6,486 nucleotides of DNA, from contig JAQUUV010000019.1 of assembly GCA_028693695.1 (NCBI GenBank), positions 1-6,486 on the forward strand, given 5' to 3'. This DNA is from Syntrophomonas sp. Lineage in GTDB: Bacteria > Bacillota > Syntrophomonadia > Syntrophomonadales > Syntrophomonadaceae. The translations under genes and the position numbers were made by a program. Of this stretch, positions 1 to 5,495 are shown in pieces (positions within the stretch are counted from its first letter, which is position 1; each line of letters starts with the position of its first letter). A model generated the notes under the pieces. That model had not been told where the DNA came from. It made no database searches and saw only the letters and a program-made list of their open reading frames with translations.

Positions 1-3
1 TAC

Positions 4-20
4 ATGATATTTTATATCAT
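4..20. repeat. Short A/T-rich inverted repeat
   Basis: A perfect 7-bp inverted repeat (ATGATAT / ATATCAT) is separated by TTT. It could be an operator-like palindrome or a small hairpin. No gene can be assigned to it because the window begins here, and A/T-rich palindromes of this size arise by chance. Confidence 0.3.
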
Positions 21-54
21 AGATGGCATGACTGCTTTTTCTGTATTCAACCAT

Positions 55-81
55 TATTTTACTCACCCCTTGAGTATAATA
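55..81. repeat. Imperfect inverted repeat just upstream of the first ORF
   Basis: Arms 55-65 and 71-81 pair at 10 of 11 positions around the loop CCCCT (ACTCA / TGAGT core). The right arm contains a perfect TATAAT at 75-80, directly against the ATG at 81. If TATAAT were a real -10 box, transcription would begin after that ATG, so the annotated start would be unusable. No convincing -35 lies 16-18 bp upstream and no Shine-Dalgarno precedes the ATG. Confidence 0.3.
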
Positions 82-1949
82 TGGCTGAATTACTAACTGC
101 TAAACCTTACCCGCCTGTAAGGCGGGGATTTAAACCTTGCACATTGAAATTAAAAACATATAGCACCCAGACTCCAAACTCGAAAGAGTTTACTGCCACA
201 ATACCGGATTACAAAATTGCGGTTAATACAATAAATTCAAACGAATTTTTAGAAAATAGAGAAGCATCGTATCCTGTCTTAAATTTTCGAGGCATTACTT
301 ATTTACCGCTAACCTGGGATTTCGTGGTAGATAAATTTGACTGGAATTATACTTTTAATAGTCAGAGTGGTCTGTACATTAACAGCAGAGATGCGAACCG
401 TCCTATTCTCAACAATTCGAAAATGGGTGATTCTTCTCCACAAAGGAGTCTTGGGATAATGCAATATGTTTTCAGCCATGACGCCTATGCTGGATTTCCC
501 TCCAGTACGTTGGATGGATATTACAACTTCGCTTATAAAAAAAGGGACGAAGCCGAAAAATCTTTCAATATGGAGGAACAGTTGACCGGAGGAGATTATT
601 ATTTTAATTGTAGACTTGACTCAAATGGCTATTGCAATCCCAACCCCGATATAAAACCATCGTTGGATGGGAACATTCTTTCTGTGGTCTGTGTTAAATA
701 CAGCGGTGAATCCCCCAATTATAAAGGGGTAAACTTACTTCTAAAAATTGATATGGAAACAGAAAAAGTAATTAGCCGGGAATCCCTTCCTTTAATTTCA
801 CCTGTTTCAGCTGACCAATCAGCAATTACGGTCACTATAAACGGTCAAAAACTTGAACTGTCTGAGCCGCCTCGGCTGCAGAGCGATGAGAGCAATTATT
901 TATGGCTAATCGTACCTGTGCGGGAGATTAGCAACGCTTTAGGAGCCAGCGTGACTTGGGATTCAGCCACTAATGCAGCTACCATCGTTAAAGATAATCA
1001 AACGATTATTCTGCAACCAGGTGATCGGAAAGTTTGGGAAAATGGCCGTCAGTTTGAACTCGCAACCCCACCGCAAATCATAAACAATCGACTGCAAGTC
1101 TCCCTCAATTTTCTGGCGTCCGCCCTGGGGGGCCGGGTCAAATGGGATCAAGCCGCGTCAATGGCTCAAATCACCACCAGCCAACCAGTCCCACTCCCCA
1201 AGCCGGAACGGATTGAGACGGCGGCTTTTGCCACCCGAGTAGCTTTCACCAGTGATGGCCGCTTGTGGCTGGTAGATGGCAGGCAGACTGATAGCCCACC
1301 AATTAGCCTAACAGCGTCTGGCCCAGCAGAAATCGTGGGTTGGTCTTCAAATGGTGAGTGGTTAGCCTATCTGCAGAGCGATCCCAGTGATGAACATGCC
1401 GGTAAACAGTATCTCTGGGTGGTCAAGGCCGATGGGACTGGCGCTATACAGTTGGACGAAAGACCAGTCTATATTACCCCATCCTGGTCGCCAACAGAAA
1501 ATCTGCTTGCTTATACCACCCAAGACACTCAAGAAGGGTATATTCCAGATGGCAACTTAAAAATCTCCTCTTTAAAAACCGGCGTGGTCGCCACAACAAG
1601 CTTGTGGCCACAGAACAGCGAAATAATTGAGAGCTTGGCCTGGTCACCGGATGGGCAAAGTCTGGCCATTTCTCTGCCCGGAAATGAAAAACAGCCTCTG
1701 CGAATTGACCAGATCACATTAAAAGGAGATCATACCAATCTACTGACCCTAGGTAAAGCTAGTAAAATGGAAAACGAAATCTATACCCGAGTCGCCACCG
1801 GGCTAAAGTGGTCCCCGAACGGACGCTGCCTGGCCTACTATTTAAAGCCCAATTCGGCTTCAATATCGGCCGATGGGGTCGCCATACAAGTGCTAAATAT
1901 ACCGCAAAAAAAAACGATCGATCTGGGTGGTGGATTGGCTTATGCCTAA
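81..1949 (+). CDS. Stalk-domain (copper amine oxidase N-like) / TolB-like beta-propeller protein, 5' portion of a disrupted gene
   Basis: The 622 residues begin with about 35 residues unlike the family, encoding the GC hairpin and lacking a signal peptide. Residues 38-103 resemble a stalk domain (IPDYKIAVNT, then YPVLNFRGITYLPLTW). Residues 248-365 match a copper-amine-oxidase N-terminal-like stalk domain (VTINGQKL, VPVREISNALGASVTWD, then ALGGRVKWD). From about residue 385 a TolB/PD40-type propeller follows, with blade motifs WSSNGEWLAY (421), WSPTENLLAY (469), WSPDGQSLAI (521) and WSPNGRCLAY (577). Such proteins are normally exported and bind ligands or wall components; the exact role is unknown. 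The TAA at 1947-1949 falls inside a blade and the same frame continues as good propeller sequence, so this is a broken gene. The start at 81 is weak: no ribosome binding site, and the native N-terminus is probably lost. By eye the first ~700 bases are more A/T-rich than the rest, hinting at a mosaic. Confidence 0.75.
   Translation: MAELLTAKPYPPVRRGFKPCTLKLKTYSTQTPNSKEFTATIPDYKIAVNTINSNEFLENREASYPVLNFRGITYLPLTWDFVVDKFDWNYTFNSQSGLYINSRDANRPILNNSKMGDSSPQRSLGIMQYVFSHDAYAGFPSSTLDGYYNFAYKKRDEAEKSFNMEEQLTGGDYYFNCRLDSNGYCNPNPDIKPSLDGNILSVVCVKYSGESPNYKGVNLLLKIDMETEKVISRESLPLISPVSADQSAITVTINGQKLELSEPPRLQSDESNYLWLIVPVREISNALGASVTWDSATNAATIVKDNQTIILQPGDRKVWENGRQFELATPPQIINNRLQVSLNFLASALGGRVKWDQAASMAQITTSQPVPLPKPERIETAAFATRVAFTSDGRLWLVDGRQTDSPPISLTASGPAEIVGWSSNGEWLAYLQSDPSDEHAGKQYLWVVKADGTGAIQLDERPVYITPSWSPTENLLAYTTQDTQEGYIPDGNLKISSLKTGVVATTSLWPQNSEIIESLAWSPDGQSLAISLPGNEKQPLRIDQITLKGDHTNLLTLGKASKMENEIYTRVATGLKWSPNGRCLAYYLKPNSASISADGVAIQVLNIPQKKTIDLGGGLAYA
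101..138. repeat. GC hairpin flanked by TAAACCTT direct repeats (possible IS200/IS605-type end)
   Basis: A perfect 7-bp stem, CCCGCCT (110-116) and AGGCGGG (120-126), has a GTA loop. It is flanked by identical octamers TAAACCTT at 101-108 and 131-138. GC-rich hairpins of this CCCGCC/GGCGGG kind are common at the ends of IS200/IS605-family and TnpB-associated elements, so an element remnant is a reasonable inference. No transposase or TnpB coding sequence is present in the window. The structure lies inside the nominal first 20 codons of the neighbouring ORF, which suggests those codons are not native to that protein. Confidence 0.4.
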
Positions 1950-2450
1950 TGGTTTGATTGGGCGCCTGACAGCAGTCAACTGGCTTATATTGCAGGTGGT
2001 GGCCGGGAAGCGACTATTCAGAAACGCTTACATATCGTTGACGTGAAAACTGGTCAAATTACTGATTGTGGGCAAACTGGTCAGGTTGATACTCAACCCA
2101 GGTGGCTATCAACTCCTGCAAACGGCATTTTGTTCTGTAGGGGAACAGAAACATTGGGCTGGGAAGGCCAAGAGCAAGCTGGTGTCCTGGTCCCAGGGCA
2201 GCGAATTTGGCACAGAACAGCGGATGGTAAAGAGTTAGCTGTTACAAGCGGACCAGTTGATACGGCTGATTATGCTCCGTATCTTTCCCCTGATGGTCAG
2301 GGTTTATTATTCCTCCGGTTAACTGACTATAATTGCGGCTCATTGTATTATCAACCGATGGCAGGTGGACCGCTCAAAGAATTGATTCGTGGTATCAGTG
2401 GGGGAAGAAGAGGTATTCACCTACATCTAGCCCTATCACTGTATAGGTAA
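1950..2450 (+). pseudogene. Continuation of the beta-propeller protein after an in-frame stop; 3' end lost
   Basis: This stretch is in the same frame as the preceding ORF and begins right after its TAA with WFDWAPDSSQLAYI, a further PD40-type blade. Another blade follows around LSPDGQGLLFL (about 2286-2318). The homology-like sequence ends at about GGPLKELIRGISG, near 2400. The remaining codons to the TAG/TAA-type end at 2450 are antisense to the Ig-like repeat gene on the other strand and look spurious. A GTG at 2043 could start a 135-residue product, but no Shine-Dalgarno precedes it, so independent translation is doubtful. I read this as the remainder of one gene broken by a nonsense change and then cut off. 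Confidence 0.7.
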
Positions 2451-2845
2451 TATTGGAAGCATCGGTAATGACGACTTTGTCCGAGCCATTAGCTAGTAAT
2501 CCTCGGTACCATTGATAGGTACTTACCCCTTCCGGGTCTCCGTCAAAGTCTCCGTAAGTATATTGTCCAGTTAATGTCTGACCCACCTGTGTATTTCCAT
2601 CTATCGATACATTACTGGCGGTAGGAACCTGGTTAAGCTCTCCTACCGGTCCGCTGGCCGGGCTTAAGATCGAAGTGCCAGTAGTGGTTCCGCTGCTGGC
2701 CACCGGGGTCACTGCGAAGAAAATATATTTGCCGATATCTTCTGCGGTAAGACTGTAGTATACGCTTTGGGCAACGCTTATGACTGTTTTATCGGTTCCC
2801 TCGGCAGTGCTGGCGGTATACCATTGAAATATTGAACATCCTTCC
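2395..2845 (-). pseudogene. Ig-like repeat region of the FecR-domain protein, after a frameshift; 3' end lost
   Basis: This is the downstream half of the gene that starts at 3493. It completes one Ig-like repeat (FQWYTASTAEGTDK, then DIGKYIFFAVTPVA) and holds a second: VPTASNVSIDG, QVGQTLTGQYTYGD, PEGVSTYQWYR, LDVGEYLFF. The repeat period is 105 residues, from about 2941 to about 2625 after removing one base. The second copy stops after GEYLFF. Its counterpart continues with AVTPVASSG, whereas here only PH and a TGA (2395-2397) follow. The end therefore looks cut by a junction rather than natural. A nominal ATG at 2874 opens this frame but only reads the wrong frame of the first repeat. Repeats of this kind occur in large bacterial surface proteins. 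Confidence 0.7.
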
Positions 2846-3493
2846 CGGGTTGTTTTCATTATCTTCATAGGCATAGTGTCCAGTTAAGGTCTGACCTACC
2901 CGAGCTGTTCCGCTTATCGTTACACCACTGGCCGTCGGAGCATGGTTTCTACTGGTAGTCGTGTCGCTGCTTGGAACAACGGTTGGAGGCGTAGTTACCG
3001 GAGGTGCAACCGTAGTCGTTCCCGCGCCTATATTTTGCATAGCCTGGTTGATAATCTCTATTATCGATATTGGTGCTGCCGGATTTGTTATCGGAGTTAC
3101 CGGTGCTATTGGCTGGGTTAGTACCGGTCCGGGCAATACCATTTCAGGTGTTGCTGGTAGCGGCGGCGGGGGCGTAGCCTCCTGGTTCTGTTCCATTATC
3201 TGGGCAGTTTGCTGTAACCAGGTCTGCTCCTGTATAAAATGTTGCACCGCTGCCGGGGGCAAGGTTACAGGCGGAGGTGGAGGCGCGTTTTGCTGGGTCA
3301 CCTGGGTGCTCTGGTTCCCAGTCAGGGGTACGGTTACACCTCCATTTGTTACTTGGGCTTCTCCGGTCAAGCAACCTACGCTTGATTGGCCGCTGGGGTC
3401 TACGGTTATTACTACAAAGGTTCCTCTTATGGCCGCTACTCCCCACGGCATGTCTACTTGTATCTTAACCTTCTTTTGTTTGCTGGCTACCAT
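2789..3493 (-). CDS. FecR-domain / Ig-like repeat surface protein, N-terminally truncated 5' portion of a disrupted gene
   Basis: Residues 1-68 match the second half of a FecR domain: PWGVAAIRGTFVVITV, then CLTGEAQVTNGGVTVPLTGNQ. The first half of the domain and any signal peptide or membrane anchor are absent. An in-frame TGA lies about ten codons upstream of the ATG (3491-3493), and no Shine-Dalgarno precedes it. Residues 70-180 form a low-complexity Pro/Thr/Gln linker (PPPPPV, TPPPPLP, TVAPPVTTPP). An Ig-like repeat begins at residue 185 (APTASGVTISG). After NENNP the frame is lost: one extra G in a GGG run (plus-strand CCC 2844-2846) sends translation into about 20 spurious residues ending at 2789. 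Removing that base restores PEGCSIFQWY, matching PEGVSTYQWY of the next repeat. In life this would be an exported wall- or membrane-associated protein; as it stands it is a pseudogene. Confidence 0.75.
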   Translation of the reverse strand: MVASKQKKVKIQVDMPWGVAAIRGTFVVITVDPSGQSSVGCLTGEAQVTNGGVTVPLTGNQSTQVTQQNAPPPPPVTLPPAAVQHFIQEQTWLQQTAQIMEQNQEATPPPPLPATPEMVLPGPVLTQPIAPVTPITNPAAPISIIEIINQAMQNIGAGTTTVAPPVTTPPTVVPSSDTTTSRNHAPTASGVTISGTARVGQTLTGHYAYEDNENNPGRMFNISMVYRQHCRGNR

Positions 3494-3626
3494 ATTGATT
3501 TTTTTGCAGTATATTTTTAAATTTCATTTTTTATTATGGTCAGGAGAAGGAAACAACTTTTATCTTCCCTTTATAGCAATTATGGGCGGAAGCGAAGCAT
3601 GGTAAGTGTTTGATAAACTGACCCAT

Positions 3627-3669
3627 ATAGCAAAAAGATCCACCGGGGTCTTCTTGCTATTATATTTTC
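3627..3669 (+). terminator. Terminator-like hairpin followed by T-rich tract
   Basis: Arms 3627-3641 and 3646-3660 pair over 15 positions with one mismatch (3634/3653) and one G-U pair, closing a four-base ACCG loop. On the plus strand it is followed by TATATTTT, consistent with an intrinsic terminator. No convincing plus-strand gene ends just before it, although a plus frame does stop at 3603-3605. It may therefore belong to a lost gene. On the minus strand the hairpin is not followed by a T tract. Confidence 0.5.
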
Positions 3670-3720
3670 TAGATAATTCCTGACTTTTGAAAGTTTTTCA
3701 AAACGATCGTTGCGGTTTCG

Positions 3721-3782
3721 GCTCTGCTAAAAAGGGGGGCTGGCGATTGTTTCCCAGAAACGAGAAAGGTTCCCCCCAGAGC
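3721..3782 (-). terminator. G6/C6 inverted repeat downstream of the Rpn gene, candidate terminator
   Basis: Outer arms GCTCT (3721-3725) and AGAGC (3778-3782) enclose inner arms GGGGGG (3734-3739) and CCCCCC (3772-3777). The A-rich spacer between the left arms reads as TTTTT right after the C6 run on the minus strand. That is the layout of a terminator for the minus-strand gene whose stop lies at 3829-3831. The 32-base loop is long for an intrinsic terminator but could fold on itself (GTTT / AAAC). The assignment is tentative. Confidence 0.35.
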
Positions 3783-3828
3783 TTAATGCCTTCAGAAGAA
3801 CCTTTGTATTTAGGGTTGCTTGACTAGC

Positions 3829-4524
3829 TTAGTTCAGAAGTTCGGCTTGCAATTTCTGGACGGTCTCTAGGGGCAGGCCAGTGATCTTAGATACAATTGC
3901 CGTTCCTATCCCTTCCAACAATGCTACACGGGCAACATTATAGGCTTTCTCAGTTTCGCCTTTCAACTCGGCTTCGTATAGGTCGGAATTCTTGTCCATG
4001 ATGGCCTTTAGTCTTTGTTCATAGATTTCTTTAGCTCTAGGGTCGGCTGCCATTTCTTCCAGGGCCTGTCTGGCTTGGGCTATGGCCGGGTCTTCTTCTG
4101 ACAATCTCTCTAGCAATTTCATGTCATCCCATCCTTTCAGAAACATTACCCACCGGTCTAGTGGGTTCTCGTGATTCGCCATTTCCTCTTTCAGTTTGGG
4201 TAACTCAATGAAGTGTATCTCAATTGCATCCGTCAGTTCTATATGTTCTTCAAGTTCCTGTAGCCTAAATGTTGTGTGGTAGCGTTTACTGTCTTTGATG
4301 CGCACAAAATTTAGTATGTTTATACCTATAGCTCTTTTTAGGTCCTTATATTTTCCTTTAATGATCTTCTGATCACCAAACATACGGCAGATATAGAAGG
4401 TGCTGCGCCTCTCCATGTCGGCTCGATCTCCGATTTGCATTTCAACATCTACTAATTCACCGGCACTTAGCTGAACTTTTATGTCAAGTATGCCATAACT
4501 GTCCTTTACATACTCCTGCTCCAT
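3829..4524 (-). CDS. Rpn family recombination-promoting nuclease / PDDEXK_2 putative transposase, N-terminally truncated
   Basis: The 231 residues match the Rpn/PDDEXK_2 family (long annotated as putative transposases; E. coli Rpn proteins promote RecA-independent recombination and cut DNA). The nuclease core shows D14 in YGILDIKV and the E28-x-Q30 motif in VDVEMQIG, then ERRSTFYICRMFG. The middle has NPLDRWVMFLKGWDDMKLLERL. The C-terminus (GETEKAYNVARVALLEGIGTAIVSKITGLPLETVQKL) is the helical tail typical of the family. Full-length members are about 280-300 residues and start with a D-x-x-F-K-x-L-F segment, which is missing. An in-frame TGA lies two codons upstream of the ATG, and comM/yifB-like sequence on the other strand begins at the start codon, so the 5' end was cut off. 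Upstream of the ATG there is no clear ribosome binding site. Nuclease residues remain, but folding without the N-terminal part is doubtful. Confidence 0.8.
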   Translation of the reverse strand: MEQEYVKDSYGILDIKVQLSAGELVDVEMQIGDRADMERRSTFYICRMFGDQKIIKGKYKDLKRAIGINILNFVRIKDSKRYHTTFRLQELEEHIELTDAIEIHFIELPKLKEEMANHENPLDRWVMFLKGWDDMKLLERLSEEDPAIAQARQALEEMAADPRAKEIYEQRLKAIMDKNSDLYEAELKGETEKAYNVARVALLEGIGTAIVSKITGLPLETVQKLQAELLN

Positions 4525-4594
4525 AAAACTTCAACACCTGGCTGAAGCGATACAGTACAGGAGTCTGGATAGGAAATACTGGAGGAACCTATAA
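4523..4594 (+). pseudogene. comM: Fragment A: 3' tail of a comM/yifB-like Mg-chelatase-type AAA ATPase gene
   Basis: Plus-strand codons read IKLQHLAEAIQYRSLDRKYW, then RNL and TAA (4592-4594). EHLAEAIQYRSLDR is the hallmark C-terminus of the ComM/YifB family, a hexameric helicase used in natural transformation. Only 23 sense codons survive; everything upstream (the AAA core and the rest of the C-terminal domain) is replaced by the minus-strand Rpn gene, which starts at 4524. The ORF is too short to be called by length. At DNA level it is about 75% identical to the corresponding part of fragment B (52 of 69 bases by hand), so the two are homologous but not a recent duplication. Confidence 0.75.
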
Positions 4595-4654
4595 AGCCCA
4601 AAGTAAATTTAAAAACAAAGGCTCTTTTGAACATAAAAAATATCTGCTTATCTC

Positions 4655-5086
4655 CTAATTGTTTTCACCCAAGACGTGAACCCGGTTAATATCATACTTT
4701 TTTAGTTGCTTATCATTTGTGATAAAATAATCGCATCCGTTATGTTCAAAAATAGCCAATTGGACAGCATCTGGCAGCTTAAACCCAAACTCAGCCCGTA
4801 TTTTCGCAGTTAGCTCAGCTATATCAGTATTGATGTCTATAACCGAAAAACCTTTTGAATTACAAAAGAAATCTCTATAGGTATTCACTAAATCAATTTG
4901 ATCTAGTTTATAGGGTTTGGTCAAAACTTCAATTAACGTTATAACTGATGTAATTACCTGTATATTCCCCGTTGATGTTTTGTCGAATATTTCAGAAACC
5001 TCATGGCTGTAAACCGGGTGTTCCTCTATAAGGTATATTATCGGCGCAGTATCTACAAAAATCCTTAAATTCTTATTTAATTCCAT
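4655..5086 (-). CDS. vapC: PIN-domain toxin, VapC-like ribonuclease
   Basis: The 143-residue protein has the size and layout of a PIN-domain toxin. The four acidic residues expected to hold Mg2+/Mn2+ are visible: D12 in IFVDTAPIIYLIE, E53 in TLIEVL, D106 in LPDAVQLA and D125 in FITNDKQLKK. PIN toxins cut RNA (often tRNA or rRNA) when freed from their antitoxin. Its start codon overlaps the last 10 bases of the upstream antitoxin gene (5077-5086), a classic coupling for toxin-antitoxin operons. The ATG is favoured by that overlap and by the motif position. The frame is intact and the motifs complete, so it is probably functional. It ends with TAG, 60 bases from comM/yifB fragment A. The RNA target cannot be deduced. 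Confidence 0.88.
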   Translation of the reverse strand: MELNKNLRIFVDTAPIIYLIEEHPVYSHEVSEIFDKTSTGNIQVITSVITLIEVLTKPYKLDQIDLVNTYRDFFCNSKGFSVIDINTDIAELTAKIRAEFGFKLPDAVQLAIFEHNGCDYFITNDKQLKKYDINRVHVLGENN

Positions 5087-5322
5087 TCACTTCTCTCCTG
5101 ATTTACATATTCCTGTGCATCAATACCTTGCCAAATTTCTTTACCTATGCCTTTTATTCCTGAAAAGTCTTTTTTCTTTCCTGCAATTACTTTCAATATT
5201 AAAACTCCATCCACCTCGTCCGATAAAACCTTTAATTCCATGCCTTCCTTCAATTTCAACTTCTGGCTACTTTCTTTGGGAAGCCTAATGGAATCACCAT
5301 CTATAACGTATGCATTAGCCAT
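5077..5322 (-). CDS. vapB: AbrB/SpoVT-type antitoxin, VapB-like
   Basis: The 81-residue protein has an N-terminal AbrB/SpoVT-like swapped-hairpin DNA-binding domain at residues 1-47 (AYVIDGDSIRLPKESSQKLK, then GMELKVLSDEVDGVLILKV). Its acidic/aromatic tail (GKEIWQGIDAQEYVNQERSEW) is of the type that wraps around and blocks PIN toxins. Such antitoxins neutralise the toxin and usually repress their own operon together with it. It precedes the PIN gene and overlaps it by 10 bases. A strong AGGAGG (plus-strand CCTCCT 5331-5336) sits 8 bases before the ATG at 5322. The frame is complete. Together with the toxin it is the only clearly intact operon in the window. Confidence 0.87.
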   Translation of the reverse strand: MANAYVIDGDSIRLPKESSQKLKLKEGMELKVLSDEVDGVLILKVIAGKKKDFSGIKGIGKEIWQGIDAQEYVNQERSEWN

Positions 5323-5330
5323 GCTTTAAA

Positions 5331-5336
5331 CCTCCT
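5331..5336 (-). promoter_or_regulatory. Shine-Dalgarno AGGAGG of the antitoxin gene
   Basis: A perfect AGGAGG on the minus strand lies 8 bases upstream of the ATG of the AbrB-type antitoxin and fixes its start. It is the best ribosome binding site in the window and contrasts with the missing sites before the truncated genes. Confidence 0.8.
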
Positions 5337-5490
5337 ATCATACCTTTTAATTCCTTTTATTCTATCATAATAAATTTTAAAGGCATTTGCTATCTTTCCT
5401 TTTAATTTCCGGCTTTCTTCAACTCTGTTATTTATTACCATTATATTATACGGTTTTACTTTGGGGAATAGCTGGCATCACATATTCGGT
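5337..5490 (-). promoter_or_regulatory. A/T-rich leader of the toxin-antitoxin operon
   Basis: This A/T-rich gap is the likely place for the operon promoter and for AbrB-type autoregulation. TATGAT (minus strand, plus 5364-5369) and TATAAT (plus 5445-5450) are candidate -10 boxes, but neither has a recognisable -35 at the right spacing. No clear operator repeat could be assigned. Confidence 0.3.
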
Positions 5491-5495
5491 CTTGT

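Larger units (their letters stand above)
3494..3828. other. Non-coding gap between the FecR remnant and the Rpn gene
   Basis: No reading frame here resembles a known family on either strand. A plus frame ending in GGSEAW and a TAA (3603-3605) sits 21 bases ahead of the terminator-like hairpin and could be the last few codons of a deleted gene, but it is not recognised. The rest holds two inverted repeats, at 3627-3660 and 3721-3782. I could not fit the 3500-3620 stretch to any riboswitch consensus. Confidence 0.4.

Noticed and set aside
28..96. Short plus frame beginning ATG at 28 as a native N-terminus or signal peptide for the stalk protein
   Set aside because: It is in a different frame from the stalk domain, ends quickly at a stop, and has no basic-hydrophobic signal peptide pattern.
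963..1717. Two 62-residue minus-strand frames (963-1151 and 1529-1717)
   Set aside because: They are antisense to well-supported stalk and propeller domains and show no motifs.
1947..1949. TAA read as a recoded or readthrough codon
   Set aside because: TAA is not used for selenocysteine or pyrrolysine, there is no supporting stem-loop, and other lesions nearby point to ordinary gene decay.
2404..2941. CRISPR-like or satellite repeat array
   Set aside because: The only long repeat here is a protein-level tandem repeat of 105 residues in two diverged copies. There are no short identical repeats with unique spacers.
3144..3446. Minus-strand 100-residue frame and plus-strand 63-residue frame (3277-3468)
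   Set aside because: Both are alternative frames across the same Pro-rich linker and FecR remnant, with no family-like motifs or ribosome binding sites.
2961..3605. Plus-strand 214-residue frame rich in Gly, Cys and Val
   Set aside because: It is almost entirely antisense to the FecR/Pro-rich/Ig-like gene, whose family motifs are clear. Its composition is what the complement of a Pro/Thr/Gln linker gives. Only the last ~37 codons lie outside that gene and they are not recognisable.
3494..3620. Possible riboswitch (cyclic-di-GMP or fluoride type) around GGGCGGAAGCGAAGCATGG
   Set aside because: The conserved core bases and pairing of those classes could not be matched on either strand, and no intact gene lies downstream.
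5147..5329. Plus-strand 60-residue frame
   Set aside because: It is antisense to the AbrB-type antitoxin, which has matching domain, ribosome binding site and operon context.
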